From an uncultured Afifella sp. (GTDB taxonomy: Bacteria; Pseudomonadota; Alphaproteobacteria; Rhizobiales; Afifellaceae): a DNA stretch of 54,329 bases. Position 1 is the stretch's first letter, and the number at the start of each line of letters is the position of its first letter. Below, in pieces: positions 8,070-17,618 of this stretch. The stretch lies in the NCBI GenBank assembly GCA_947259045.1, contig CAMYKZ010000029.1, positions 1 through 54,329 of the forward strand, in the 5' to 3' direction. Made by a program: the position numbers and the translations under genes. The notes under the pieces are model-generated. The model was not told the DNA's origin and searched no databases. It saw only the letters and a program-made list of their open reading frames with translations.

Positions 8070-9314
8070 TCACGTAAAGAAAGAGTGGGCCTTATTCAGC
8101 GCTTCTGCAAGGGCATCGATCTCCGCGCGGGTATTGTACATGCCAAAAGAGGCGCGGCAGGTTGAGGTAACGCCATAACGCGAAAGCAGTGGCTGGGCGC
8201 AATGGGTCCCTGCCCTGACAGCAATCCCTTCCCGGTCGATAATCATCGAAATGTCGTGCGCATGGATGCCCTCGATCTCGAATGAAAAAATCGCGCCTTT
8301 GCCGGGCGCCGTGCCGAATATCTTCAGTGAATTGATCGCCGAAAGCCGTTCCTGTGCATAGGCGGCCAGATCAGCTTCGTGGTCGGCGATCGCCTGCCGG
8401 CCTATCTGCTGCATATAGGTCAAAGCGGCCCCCAGGCCAATTGCCTGGGCAATCGGCGGTGTTCCGGCCTCGAAACGATGCGGCGGGTCATTGTAGGTAA
8501 CGTTGTCCTCTGTCACGTCGAGGATCATTTCGCCGCCGCCCATATAGGGCGGCATGGCTTCAAGATGCTCCGGTTTCGCCCACAGAACGCCGATACCGGA
8601 CGGACCATAGGTTTTGTGGCCGGTAAACACATAGAAGTCGCAACCGAGATCCTGGACGTCGATCGGCATGTGAACGGCAGACTGGCTGCCGTCGACCAGC
8701 ACCGGTATGCCGCGCTCATGGGCGATGCGGCAGATATCGCGGATCGGCACCACAGTGCCGGTGACATTCGACATATGGGTGATGGCGACCATTTTCGTGC
8801 GTTCCGTCAACGCATCGGCGAATGTCTGCGGGTTGAAACTGCCATCGTCTTCAATGCCGACCCAGACCAGTTTCGCGCCGCTCTTTTCGCGGTGGAAGTG
8901 CCACGGCACAATGTTGGAATGGTGCTCCATGATGGACAGCACGATCTCATCGCCCTCGCCGATCCGCATGCCGCCGAACGATTGTGCCACGAGATTGATG
9001 GCTTCGGTCGATGAGCGGGTGAAAATCACCTGATCGACCGATGGCGCATTCAAAAACGCCCGCACGATTTCACGCGCTTCTTCATAGGCCTCAGTCGCCG
9101 CATTGGACAGATAATGCAGGCCGCGGTGGACGTTGGCATATTCGTTTGAATAGGTTTCGCTGATCTTGTCGATCACCGCACGCGGTTTTTGAGCCGATGC
9201 GCCATTGTCCAGATAGACTAGCGGCTTGCCATAGACTGTGCGCGACAGAATCGGGAAATCCGCCCGGATCGCTTCGACATCGTAGGCGCTTCGCACATTT
9301 GCAACATGTTCCAT
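8070..9314 (-). CDS. sufS: Cysteine desulfurase SufS (group II)
   Basis: A PLP enzyme that takes sulfur from cysteine as a persulfide for Fe-S assembly. At 414 residues it has PLP-binding Lys234 in FTGHKTYGPSG and the persulfide Cys372 in VRAGTHCAQPLL, a layout specific to group II (SufS/CsdA) desulfurases. I chose the ATG at 9314 (MEHVANVRSAYD) because the conserved N-terminus begins there; the longer open frame overlaps sufD. It sits 37 bases after sufD. The operon has no sufE, although group II enzymes usually need SufE or SufU to be fully active, so a SufE-type partner must lie elsewhere. Confidence 0.95.
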   Translation of the reverse strand: MEHVANVRSAYDVEAIRADFPILSRTVYGKPLVYLDNGASAQKPRAVIDKISETYSNEYANVHRGLHYLSNAATEAYEEAREIVRAFLNAPSVDQVIFTRSSTEAINLVAQSFGGMRIGEGDEIVLSIMEHHSNIVPWHFHREKSGAKLVWVGIEDDGSFNPQTFADALTERTKMVAITHMSNVTGTVVPIRDICRIAHERGIPVLVDGSQSAVHMPIDVQDLGCDFYVFTGHKTYGPSGIGVLWAKPEHLEAMPPYMGGGEMILDVTEDNVTYNDPPHRFEAGTPPIAQAIGLGAALTYMQQIGRQAIADHEADLAAYAQERLSAINSLKIFGTAPGKGAIFSFEIEGIHAHDISMIIDREGIAVRAGTHCAQPLLSRYGVTSTCRASFGMYNTRAEIDALAEALNKAHSFFT

Positions 9315-9351
9315 CAGTTCAACCCGCTTTCCGGTCCAACAATCAACCGCG

Positions 9352-10671
9352 TCATTCGACTTCCGGAGCCATGCCAAGCCATTTGCGCGTTCGCGCCTCC
9401 AGCACCTGCTCGATCGCCTCGTCGCCAATTTCCTCGACCGCCTCAGCCACGAACGCCTGCACCAGAAGCTGTTCAGCCTCCGCCTCTCCTATGCCGCGCG
9501 AGCGCAGGAAAAACAGCATGTCCTCGTCGATCTGGCCGCAAGTTGCGCCGTGCGCGCAAATGACATCGTCTGCGAAGATCTCAAGTTCAGGCTTGTTGTC
9601 GAACTCCCCGCCTTCGTCCAGCAGCAGAGCCTGGCTCATCATCTGGCCGTCGGTGCGCTGGGCGTCCGGACGGACAATGATCTTGCCCTGGAAAATCGCC
9701 CGGGCTTCATCATCGATGACCGATTTGAAATATTCCCGGCTGTCGCAGTCGGGTACGGCATGATCCACCACCAGCGTGAAATCGGCATGATCGCTGCCGC
9801 GGACCAGGGTTACGCCGCGAATGCCGGACCTGGAATGCGGTGCTGCAAAGGTCAGCCGCATTTCGTTGCGCGTCAATGCCGGCCCGGCTGTGTAGGTGAA
9901 CGGATCAAACACCGCGTTTCCGTCGATGCGCGGGATCGTCAGACCCAGATGGGCCGTTGCACTGCCTTCTTCCACGAGTTTGATCCAGCGGACATGGGCA
10001 CCGTCAGAGACATGGATCTGCGAAACAGTATTGGTGTGATAGGCAAGATCGTCGGGACCGTGATAGGTCTCAAACACGGTCGCACTGACACCGGCGTCCA
10101 CCGAAACAAGGTTGCGCATCGTCTGCAGGCCGGCCGTCTCGCCGACAAACAGATGCGCAATATGGATCGGCTTTTCGATATCCTGCTTGATATTGATTAC
10201 CGCGCCGTCGGCCATAAAGGCGCTGTTGAGAGCGAATATCGGCGCCTCCGCCGGATCGATCGTATCGAAACGGTCGAAGATCGCCCCGCCATCGGCAAGA
10301 AAACGTCCCAGCGATGCAAAATCCACCTGATCGGCGATTTCCGACATATCCGACAGCGAGGGAACAAAATGCCCGTTGACGAAGACAATCCGGCTGCCGG
10401 CCAGGTCTGCCAGCGGATCATCTTCCTCAAACGCTACGCGTGCCGCGTCCAGGTTTCCGGGGGCTGCCGGCGGAGGGACATCCTTCAGCAGGTTTCGCAG
10501 ATCGGTATATTTCCATTCCTCGACCCGACGGTGGGGCAGGCCCGCATCCCGGAAAACCTCAAATGCCGATGCCCGCAAATCGTACATCGGATCATTGTCC
10601 GGCACGGCGGCAAAGTGACCGAAGAGCGCCTTTTCGGCTGCCGTCTCGATGCGTTTGGCTTCAGCCGACAT
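9352..10671 (-). CDS. sufD: Fe-S scaffold complex subunit SufD
   Basis: SufD is the SufB paralogue that completes the SufBC2D scaffold and is needed for iron delivery. The 439-residue protein has the divergent N-terminal region, the PHRRVEEWKYTDLRNLL motif of SufD N-termini, the right-handed beta-helix core, and the C-terminal SHGATxG-type segment (ICAHGATCGQIDEDMLFFLRSRG). The start ATG lies one base beyond the sufC stop, so the two are tightly coupled. It has no ATP-binding motif, as expected for a non-catalytic scaffold subunit. Confidence 0.94.
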   Translation of the reverse strand: MSAEAKRIETAAEKALFGHFAAVPDNDPMYDLRASAFEVFRDAGLPHRRVEEWKYTDLRNLLKDVPPPAAPGNLDAARVAFEEDDPLADLAGSRIVFVNGHFVPSLSDMSEIADQVDFASLGRFLADGGAIFDRFDTIDPAEAPIFALNSAFMADGAVINIKQDIEKPIHIAHLFVGETAGLQTMRNLVSVDAGVSATVFETYHGPDDLAYHTNTVSQIHVSDGAHVRWIKLVEEGSATAHLGLTIPRIDGNAVFDPFTYTAGPALTRNEMRLTFAAPHSRSGIRGVTLVRGSDHADFTLVVDHAVPDCDSREYFKSVIDDEARAIFQGKIIVRPDAQRTDGQMMSQALLLDEGGEFDNKPELEIFADDVICAHGATCGQIDEDMLFFLRSRGIGEAEAEQLLVQAFVAEAVEEIGDEAIEQVLEARTRKWLGMAPEVE

Positions 10672-10672
10672 A

Positions 10673-11428
10673 TCAGGCCGCCTCCCCGACATAATCCGCA
10701 TAGCCTTTTTCTTCCAGTTCAAGCGCCAGCTCCTTGCCGCCGGAGCGGACAATCCGGCCGGCTGAGAGAATGTGGACATAGTCGGGCACGATATGATTGA
10801 GCAGGCGCTGATAGTGTGTGATCACCAGAAATGACCGCTCTTCGCCGCGCAGTGCATTGACGCCGTCGGCAACGACTTTCAGGGCATCGATATCCAGACC
10901 GGAATCGGTCTCGTCCATGACCGCAAGCGTTGGCTTCAAAAGCGCCATTTGCAGGATTTCGTTGCGTTTTTTCTCGCCGCCGGAAAATCCGACATTCAGC
11001 GGACGCTTCAGCATATCAATTGAAATTTTAAGCTCTTTCGCGGCTTCTTTGACAAGCCGCATGAATTCAGGCGTCATCAGTTCCGCCTCTCCGCGCGCCT
11101 TGCGCTGGGCGTTCATGGCGGTTTTCAGGAACGTCATGGTGCCGACGCCGGGAATTTCGATCGGATACTGGAAAGCCAGGAAAACACCCGCTGCTGCGCG
11201 CTCGTTCGGCGCCATATCAAGCAGGTTTTCACCGTTCAGCAGGATCTCGCCTTCGGTGACTTCATAATCGTCCTTGCCGGCCAGAACGTAAGACAGCGTG
11301 GATTTGCCGGAACCGTTCGGCCCCATGATGGCGTGCACCTCGCCGGCGCCGATCTTCAGATCGATACCGCGCAGGATTTCCGTCTCATCCTCTGCGATCC
11401 TGACGTGCAGGTTCTTGATTTCAAGCAT
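10673..11428 (-). CDS. sufC: Fe-S assembly ATPase SufC
   Basis: The ABC-type ATPase that drives conformational change in SufBC2D; it is soluble and cytoplasmic. Walker A (MGPNGSGKST) occurs near residues 34-43, the signature LNVGFSGGEKKRNEILQM is the characteristic SufC form (FSGGEKKR instead of LSGGQ), and Walker B plus D-loop read LAVMDETDSGLDIDAL. The length of 251 is standard. I chose the ATG at 11428 (MLEIKNLHVRI) where the domain starts. It overlaps the end of the Trp-rich unknown gene by eight bases and is followed at once by sufD. Confidence 0.96.
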   Translation of the reverse strand: MLEIKNLHVRIAEDETEILRGIDLKIGAGEVHAIMGPNGSGKSTLSYVLAGKDDYEVTEGEILLNGENLLDMAPNERAAAGVFLAFQYPIEIPGVGTMTFLKTAMNAQRKARGEAELMTPEFMRLVKEAAKELKISIDMLKRPLNVGFSGGEKKRNEILQMALLKPTLAVMDETDSGLDIDALKVVADGVNALRGEERSFLVITHYQRLLNHIVPDYVHILSAGRIVRSGGKELALELEEKGYADYVGEAA

Positions 11429-11795
11429 TGTTTTTTGTCTCCGTGACATCATTCGGTCGTGTCCAGGCATCAGGCCAGATATCAAAGTCGGCCGCGGCCC
11501 AAACCGCATTGTTGTTTTCAATGGCAAAAAACGCCCATTCCGGCGGGTCCGGCCATCCATGCCAATCGCGTTCCACGATCATCCATCGCCGGTTGCCGAC
11601 ATCCGCAACAGCGATCAGTGAATCTCCAAACCTTTGCAGGCTTTCATCGTCCGCCCAGGTCCGATTGTCTTTTTCCGTCGGCGCCTGCCAGATCAGCCGC
11701 CGTTTTCTGCATTGCCGAAATCTCCAGATCCACAACGCATCGGTCGCCATACTCTGGCCAAGCCCGTCTTTGCAGCTTTCATGAACCATGATCAT
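11421..11795 (-). CDS. Trp-rich hypothetical protein inside the suf operon
   Basis: Up to 124 residues with no family I recognise. Eleven tryptophans give it an unusually high Trp content, concentrated in the C-terminal half (motifs VGNRRWMIVERDWHGWPDPP and FDIWPDAW). There is no signal peptide and no long hydrophobic segment, so it should be cytoplasmic. Its stop overlaps the sufC start by eight bases and it begins 38 bases after sufB, so it is placed as a coupled member of the Fe-S operon. Two in-frame ATGs (11795, 11789) compete and neither has a strong ribosome site. A role as a Suf accessory factor is only suggested by position. Confidence 0.6.
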   Translation of the reverse strand: MIMVHESCKDGLGQSMATDALWIWRFRQCRKRRLIWQAPTEKDNRTWADDESLQRFGDSLIAVADVGNRRWMIVERDWHGWPDPPEWAFFAIENNNAVWAAADFDIWPDAWTRPNDVTETKNNA

Positions 11796-11833
11796 TCCGG
11801 CGTCAGTCAGTTATTCGTCTCCAATGCCGCGGT

Positions 11834-13354
11834 TTATCCGACACTGCCTTCAAGGCTGATGCCGATGAGCCTTTGCGTTTCCGCCATGAACTCCATTGGC
11901 AATTTCTGGATCACGTCGCGCACGAAACCATTGACGATCAGCGCGACCGCTTCTTCCTCGTTCATGCCGCGCTGGACGCAATAGAACATCTGGTCATCGG
12001 AGATTTTCGATGTCGTGGCTTCATGCTCGAAGATCGCCGAGGCGTTCTTGCTTTCGATATAGGGGATCGTATGCGCGCCGCATTTGTCTCCGATCAGCAA
12101 CGAGTCGCACTGGGTGAAGTTGCGCGCGCCCGACGCCTTGCGGTGGCAGGAAACCAAGCCGCGATAGGTGCTGTCGGAGAAGCCCGCGGCGATCCCCTTG
12201 GCGATGATCCGGCTCTTGGTGTTCTTGCCGAGATGGATCATCTTGGTGCCGGAATCGACCTGCTGGTAACCGTTTGAGATGGCGATGGAATAAAACTCGC
12301 CCTCCGAACCGTCGCCGCGCAGGATGCAGGATGGATATTTCCAGGTGATCGCCGAACCGGTTTCCACCTGGGTCCAGGAAATTTTCGAGTTTTTGCCGCG
12401 GCAGTCGCCACGCTTGGTGACGAAGTTGTAAATGCCGCCCCTGCCCTCTGAATCGCCCGGATACCAGTTCTGTACGGTGGAATATTTGATTTCCGCATCA
12501 TCCAGCGCAACAAGCTCGACGACGGCTGCATGCAGCTGGTTTTCGTCGCGCATCGGCGCCGTACAGCCTTCCAGATAGGAGACGTAGGACCCTTCGTCGG
12601 CAATGATCAATGTGCGTTCGAACTGGCCGGTATTCTGCTCGTTGATGCGGAAATACGTCGACAGTTCCATCGGGCAGCGCACGCCCTTGGGGATATAGAC
12701 GAACGAACCGTCGGAGAAGACGGCGGAATTCAGCGTCGCATAGAAATTGTCGGTGACCGGAACGACCGAACCGAGATATTTCTTCACCAGGTCCGGATGT
12801 TCGTGCACGGCCTCGGACATCGGCATGAAGATCACGCCGGCCTTGGCCAGTTCTTCCTTGAAGGTCGTCACCACCGAGACGCTGTCGAATACGGCATCGA
12901 CGGCAACCCGTCCCGAAGCGTAGATGCTGCTGTCTTCGCCATCAAGCGAACTGGCTTCACCCTGTTTGCGAACGCCGGCCAGAATTTCCTGCTCTTTCAG
13001 CGGGATGCCGAGCTTTTCATACGTGGCGAGTAGTTCCGGATCCACTTCATCCAGACTGGTTGGCCCGCTCATCGATTTTGGCGCGGAGTAATAATAAAGA
13101 TCCTGGAAATCGATCTTCGGATAATGCACCCGCGCCCATTTCGGCTCCTGCATGGTCAGCCAGCGCGCATAGGCGTCCAGCCGCCAGTCGGCCATCCATT
13201 CCGGCTCATTCTTTTTGGCAGAGATAAAGCGGACGATATCCTCGTTCAGGCCCTTGGGCGCTTTCTCCGATTCAATATCGCTGATGAAACCATATTTGTA
13301 TTTGTCGACGTCAAGCGCTTTGACCTGTTCAACAGTTTCCTGAACAGCTGGCAT
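11834..13354 (-). CDS. sufB: Fe-S scaffold protein SufB
   Basis: SufB is the scaffold on which Fe-S clusters form, receiving sulfur from SufS and working with SufC and SufD. The 506-residue protein carries the SufB hallmarks: the [16 protein letters not shown]-terminal motif, [25 protein letters not shown], a long beta-helix core, and the C-terminal [20 protein letters not shown] and [20 protein letters not shown] segments with cysteines implicated in assembly. A near-perfect AGGAGG ribosome site sits eight bases before the ATG at 13354. It lies 97 bases after the first desulfurase gene of the operon. Confidence 0.97.
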   Translation of the reverse strand: MPAVQETVEQVKALDVDKYKYGFISDIESEKAPKGLNEDIVRFISAKKNEPEWMADWRLDAYARWLTMQEPKWARVHYPKIDFQDLYYYSAPKSMSGPTSLDEVDPELLATYEKLGIPLKEQEILAGVRKQGEASSLDGEDSSIYASGRVAVDAVFDSVSVVTTFKEELAKAGVIFMPMSEAVHEHPDLVKKYLGSVVPVTDNFYATLNSAVFSDGSFVYIPKGVRCPMELSTYFRINEQNTGQFERTLIIADEGSYVSYLEGCTAPMRDENQLHAAVVELVALDDAEIKYSTVQNWYPGDSEGRGGIYNFVTKRGDCRGKNSKISWTQVETGSAITWKYPSCILRGDGSEGEFYSIAISNGYQQVDSGTKMIHLGKNTKSRIIAKGIAAGFSDSTYRGLVSCHRKASGARNFTQCDSLLIGDKCGAHTIPYIESKNASAIFEHEATTSKISDDQMFYCVQRGMNEEEAVALIVNGFVRDVIQKLPMEFMAETQRLIGISLEGSVG

Positions 13355-13451
13355 TGTATTCCTCCTGCGCGGCTTCAAGGGCCGCCGGTTGGATCATATT
13401 CAATGGTCGATTCCGACCGGTTTGTTGGCCTTTCGCCGGCAAAATGCCGGA

Positions 13452-14615
13452 TCAGGCAGCCTGGTTCGGCCTCAATCGATTTACAATCGATCGCCAAACC
13501 ATCAAAAACGTTTCAATACCGGCATCCGTGACGTCAACAGGCAAGCTGACCCGAATGCCGCTGCCAGCCATATCTTCCGAAAATCCCATCGCCAGCAACA
13601 CATGGCTGGGCGAGACCTTTCCTGAAGAACAGGCCGAACCGGAAGAAACAGCGATGCCTTCCAGATCAAATGCGATCACAGCCGTCTCTGCCGACAGTCC
13701 GGGAACCACAAACATCACCGTGTTGGGCAGGCGCGGCGCATGCTCACCGGCAACGCGAATCTCAGGTGAAATCAACCGCAACTCTGTTTCGAGACTGTCT
13801 CGCAGTCCAGCAATCGATTCCCTATCCTCTAAATGGTTCATAACCGCTTCTGCAGCAATACCAAATCCGACGATTGCCGCAACATTCTCCGTACCGGCCC
13901 TGAAGCCGCGCTCCTGGCCGCCGCCGGTCAGAACCGGCTCCGGTCGAACATCCTCGTTGGCCAGCAAAAGCGCTCCGGCGCCCTGGGGTCCGCCAATCTT
14001 GTGCGATGACAGGCTGACGAAATCTGCGCCACTCGATGCAATATCAAAGGGAATCCGGCCAAACGCCTGTACCGCATCACAAAATACAAATCCGCCATGG
14101 CTTTTGACCAGCGAAACAGCCTTTTCGACCGGCTGCAGAACGCCGGTTTCATTGTTGGCCATCATCAATGCCAGCATCGGCGCACCTGCGCCATCATCGT
14201 GATCTTGCAGCATCCGCTCCAGCGCGGCCAGATCGACGATCCCGCTGTCCGATACCGGCACAATCGCGATCCGGTCGGCAAGCCGGCCACCGGACAGAAC
14301 GCAGGGATGTTCCGTCGCAGCGACATAAAGCGTCCCGACAGAATATGTTTCCCGGCCTTTGATAATCCTGGGTGACAATCCCAACGCCGCCGCCTCGGTC
14401 GCCCCGCTGGTAAAGACGATCTGCTCCTTGCGGGCACGACACGCTGACGCGACGGCTTCGCGTGCTTTCTCAACCAGATTGCGCGAGCGCCTGCCCGCAG
14501 CGTGAATCGATGATGGGTTGGCTGCCCGATCCAGAACGGAAATCACGGCATCCCTGGCTGCCGGCAGCAGATTAGCTCCGGCGTTTGCGTCAAAATTGAG
14601 AAACCCTGTTGCCAT
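13452..14615 (-). CDS. Cysteine desulfurase, NifS/IscS-like (group I)
   Basis: A second PLP-dependent desulfurase, unlike SufS in type. The 387-residue protein has the PLP lysine in SLSSHKIGGPQGAG and the mobile-loop cysteine in SSGSACSSGKVSPSH, which are the group I (NifS/IscS) signatures. Alphaproteobacterial suf operons commonly open with such a gene, whose product supplies sulfur for clusters or tRNA thiolation. I chose the ATG at 14615 (MATGFLNFDANAGANLL) where the conserved region begins; the open frame extends further upstream into the regulatory region. It is the first gene of the operon and follows the Irr-like palindrome by about 95 bases. Confidence 0.92.
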   Translation of the reverse strand: MATGFLNFDANAGANLLPAARDAVISVLDRAANPSSIHAAGRRSRNLVEKAREAVASACRARKEQIVFTSGATEAAALGLSPRIIKGRETYSVGTLYVAATEHPCVLSGGRLADRIAIVPVSDSGIVDLAALERMLQDHDDGAGAPMLALMMANNETGVLQPVEKAVSLVKSHGGFVFCDAVQAFGRIPFDIASSGADFVSLSSHKIGGPQGAGALLLANEDVRPEPVLTGGGQERGFRAGTENVAAIVGFGIAAEAVMNHLEDRESIAGLRDSLETELRLISPEIRVAGEHAPRLPNTVMFVVPGLSAETAVIAFDLEGIAVSSGSACSSGKVSPSHVLLAMGFSEDMAGSGIRVSLPVDVTDAGIETFLMVWRSIVNRLRPNQAA

Positions 14616-14709
14616 AGACTGACAAACCATCCATCTAAGCTCTTGAAATACCGCTTGCGTTTGGTGTTTAGATATTCGCCAACACAAAGACGGGAAACGG
14701 TCACAAACT

Positions 14710-14734
14710 CTAGTTTTGAATAATTCCAAACTAG
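14710..14734. promoter_or_regulatory. 25-bp palindrome resembling an Irr iron-control element
   Basis: CTAGTTTTGAATAATTC plus CAAACTAG form a 25-base palindrome with one mismatched pair. The core TTTGGAATTATTCAAAA (minus strand) is close to the Irr box / iron control element of Rhizobiales (a TTTAGAA-type half-site facing its complement). It lies about 95 bases before the ATG of the first suf-operon gene, and Irr is known to control suf operons in this group. The site assignment rests on motif likeness and position; RirA-type or IscR-type sites were not recognised. Confidence 0.65.
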
Positions 14735-14821
14735 GTTCTAGGATCGCCAATCCGCCGTGTCAAGAAAATGGCCCGGGCACCGCTGGCGACACCATATTTT
14801 TTAGAACAGGAAGAAGCATTT

Positions 14822-15487
14822 ATGCCTGAAGTGATTTTTGCCGGGCCCGATGGCCGGCTCGAGGGCCGTTATCAACCGGGCAAGGATAAAACGGCGCCGA
14901 TCGCCATTATTCTGCATCCGCACCCGCGCTTTGGCGGCACGATGAACAATCAGATCGTCTATCGCCTTTTCTGGATGTACCAGGAGCGTGGCTTTACGAC
15001 ATTGCGTTTCAATTTCCGCGGTGTGGGGCGAAGTCAGGGTTACTTCGATCACGGCGTCGGAGAATTGTCAGACGCCGCGGCGGCCCTTGACTGGGTCCAG
15101 ACCCTTCATCCTGATTCCCGCGGTGTCTGGATTGCCGGTTTTTCCTTCGGTGCCTGGATCGGAATGCAGTTGCTGATGCGGCGTCCGGAAGTGGAGGGTT
15201 TCCTCTCGATTGCTCCGCAACCGAACCTGTACGATTTTTCGTTCCTGGCCCCCTGCCCGTCGTCGGGGCTTATCGTTCACGGCGAACAGGACAAGGTATC
15301 GCCGCCCGGCTCAGTACAGACCCTGGTCGACAAATTGCGGGCACAAAAGGGTATTGTCATAGATCAGGCGATGACTGCCGATGCCAATCATTTTTTTGAG
15401 GGCCATGTCGACGAGTTGATCGGGACCTGCTCAGATTACCTGGAAAAACGCCTGGCAGACATCGAAAACAATATCGGCGGCCGCTGA
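14822..15487 (+). CDS. Alpha/beta hydrolase of the PA2218/YfbB-like small hydrolase type
   Basis: A 221-residue cytoplasmic serine hydrolase. The fold is shown by the HPHPRFGGTMNN oxyanion region, the nucleophile elbow GFSFGAW with Ser108, Asp157 in HGEQDKV and His190 in DANHFF, which together form the triad. The HPHP...GGTM...NFRGVGRSQG pattern marks a family of small proteobacterial hydrolases of undefined substrate. I chose the ATG at 14822 (MPEVIFAGPDG) because AGGAAG precedes it; an upstream in-frame ATG at 14768 lacks a ribosome site. It diverges from the suf operon and shares the region with the Irr-like site. Confidence 0.85.
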   Translation: MPEVIFAGPDGRLEGRYQPGKDKTAPIAIILHPHPRFGGTMNNQIVYRLFWMYQERGFTTLRFNFRGVGRSQGYFDHGVGELSDAAAALDWVQTLHPDSRGVWIAGFSFGAWIGMQLLMRRPEVEGFLSIAPQPNLYDFSFLAPCPSSGLIVHGEQDKVSPPGSVQTLVDKLRAQKGIVIDQAMTADANHFFEGHVDELIGTCSDYLEKRLADIENNIGGR

Positions 15488-15500
15488 AGGCTGCGGACAG

Positions 15501-17501
15501 TCAGGCGAGAGCTGCCGCATCGCCGATCCCGGGATTGCCGTCCAGTGAAATCGTGTTGTTTTTCACGTCCTTCATAATGATCGGCGCGACTTCGGCCTTT
15601 GGAACCGGCCGGCCGAACAGGAAGCCCTGAACGTGGTGGCAGCCGTTTTTCATGAGGAAATGCGCCTGTTCCGGCTTTTCGACACCCTCGGCGATAACCC
15701 TCAGGTCCAGTGACTGGCCGATATTGATAATCGACTTGAGCAGGCTCTCGACATTTCTGCCCGCGCCCAGATTATGGACGAAAGACTTGTCGATCTTGAT
15801 CTTGTCGAATTCGAACCGCCACAGGTAGGACAGGCTTGAGTATCCTGTGCCGAAATCGTCCATGACCAGCGCCAAACCGATTTCCTTCAACCGATCGAGT
15901 TCCGACATCGTCGTATCGGAAGCGTCCATCAAAAGACCTTCGGTGATTTCGACTTCCAGCCGGCTGGCGGCAAGCCCGGATTGAGCCATGATCTTTTCGA
16001 CGGTTCCGGCAAGCTTGCTGTCGTGGATCTGAGCCGGAGACAGATTGATCGCCAGTGACAGATGTTCCGGCCATTGCGCAGCCGTCGCGCAGGCTTCACG
16101 GATAACCCACTCGCCGATCGGAAGAATCAGACCGGATTCCTCTGCAATCGGAATAAACTCGACTGGCGGGATCATTCCCCGTTCAGGATGCCGGAGCCGC
16201 AACAAGGCCTCGAAACCGGTCAGCCTTCTGGCGCCAAGGTCATATTGAGGCTGATAGTGCAGCTCAAACCAGCTATTTTCGAACGCCTTGCGCAAGATCG
16301 ACTGCAGCTCCAGCCGGGACTGCTGGGATTGGTCCATATCCGGGCGATAGAGGACCTTGTTGGCCCGGCCGAGGCCCTTGACCTGGTGCAGCGCCAGATC
16401 AGCACTTTTGAGCAAACGAAGCGCGTCCTTGCCGTGATCCGGCGCGACAGCGATCCCCACGCTGGCGCTGGAGACTACTTCATGGCCAACCACATCGTAT
16501 GTGCCGCTCAGCGCATCGACAATTCTGGCACCGAAAATCTCGGCATGTTTGATGCCGCTGGTATCGGCCTGGATAATGGCAAACTCGTCACTACCAATGC
16601 GCGCAATCCTGTCGGGACCGTCGGCAATTGTCAGAAGCTTGTCCGTGATATCCTGCAGAAACTTGTCGCCGGCCTCGACGCCAAAGGAATCATTGATCTC
16701 CTTGAATCGGTCGATATCAATATAGTGAAGCGCCATCTGCCGGCCTTCGTCCATGTGATCTTCGAGTGTTTTGGCCAATTGGTCCAGGAAGTGCGAACGA
16801 TTGCCGATTGAAGTCAGAGGATCATGACTGACCAGAAAGTCGGCTCTGGCCTGGGCTTCCCATTTTTCACGCAACCGGAACCACGCTGCACTGCCAGGTA
16901 CGATCAGGCCAAGTCCGACAAGCAGGAAAAGCGCTGCCAGGGTTCCGCTTAACCAGGCCAGGTAAAGCGAGCGCTTCGCACTGTTGTTGACGACGACACC
17001 GAGGGCGCCGCGGATCTGACCGGATTCCGTCAGGATCGGGACAAAGGCCAGCGTAAAATAGCCGCCTCCGTCTGCGTCCGTCCCGATGTTTGATTGGGAA
17101 AATGCTTCGCCGCCCAAAGCCGCGGAAATCGGCGACCCGCCATCGGCGACGTTTCCCGCTTCAAGAACCACATCGCCGAGCCTGTTCGATGACATGACCT
17201 CGCGGCCGCGATTGTCGAAAATGACGACCTGTGTGACATTTCCGAGGTCCTTCGCCGTTCGCAGGAACTGCAGATCGGATTGTGACGGCGGCGATCCGTC
17301 AAGAATCGCGTCAAGCCCGAACGCGCCCTGCTGGATCTTGGATGCCCAGGCAACGGCCTCCGTTTCCGTCTCTGCGCGCAACAGTCGCCCCGTCGAATGG
17401 TAGACAAGCCAAGCGGTTGCCGCGAGGACACCGATACTGACAAATATGGAAGCAATCCCAAGGGCTTTGTCCCCCGAAATGATGCCCTTTAACAAACGCA
17501 T
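15501..17501 (-). CDS. Membrane-bound GGDEF-EAL protein (cyclic di-GMP turnover)
   Basis: A sensor-type protein with two transmembrane segments (about residues 13-35 and 175-198) flanking a periplasmic region, followed by GGDEF and EAL domains. The GGDEF site reads GSDEF (303-307), so the second Gly is replaced and cyclase activity is doubtful. The EAL site is intact (EAL at 431-433) and DDFGTGYSSLSYL is present, so cyclic di-GMP phosphodiesterase activity is likely, perhaps with GTP as an activator at the GGDEF site. I chose the ATG at 17501; a TTG 13 codons upstream is the alternative. It stands alone between convergent and co-directional neighbours; its input signal is unknown. Confidence 0.9.
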   Translation of the reverse strand: MRLLKGIISGDKALGIASIFVSIGVLAATAWLVYHSTGRLLRAETETEAVAWASKIQQGAFGLDAILDGSPPSQSDLQFLRTAKDLGNVTQVVIFDNRGREVMSSNRLGDVVLEAGNVADGGSPISAALGGEAFSQSNIGTDADGGGYFTLAFVPILTESGQIRGALGVVVNNSAKRSLYLAWLSGTLAALFLLVGLGLIVPGSAAWFRLREKWEAQARADFLVSHDPLTSIGNRSHFLDQLAKTLEDHMDEGRQMALHYIDIDRFKEINDSFGVEAGDKFLQDITDKLLTIADGPDRIARIGSDEFAIIQADTSGIKHAEIFGARIVDALSGTYDVVGHEVVSSASVGIAVAPDHGKDALRLLKSADLALHQVKGLGRANKVLYRPDMDQSQQSRLELQSILRKAFENSWFELHYQPQYDLGARRLTGFEALLRLRHPERGMIPPVEFIPIAEESGLILPIGEWVIREACATAAQWPEHLSLAINLSPAQIHDSKLAGTVEKIMAQSGLAASRLEVEITEGLLMDASDTTMSELDRLKEIGLALVMDDFGTGYSSLSYLWRFEFDKIKIDKSFVHNLGAGRNVESLLKSIINIGQSLDLRVIAEGVEKPEQAHFLMKNGCHHVQGFLFGRPVPKAEVAPIIMKDVKNNTISLDGNPGIGDAAALA

Positions 17502-17618
17502 TGCAAGACTGTTCCTGACGGCAGAATACCTGTTGCGCAATCTGCCGGAAAAAGCTTGCCAGAACGTTTTGACGAGTTTTTAAGTTTAAGAAAATTCGCC
17601 GGTTTTGTTCAATATGGT

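Noticed and set aside
9306-9428. N-terminal extension of SufS reaching into sufD
   Set aside because: Conserved SufS sequence starts at MEHVANVRSAYD (9314); the extension is read-through of sufD in another frame.
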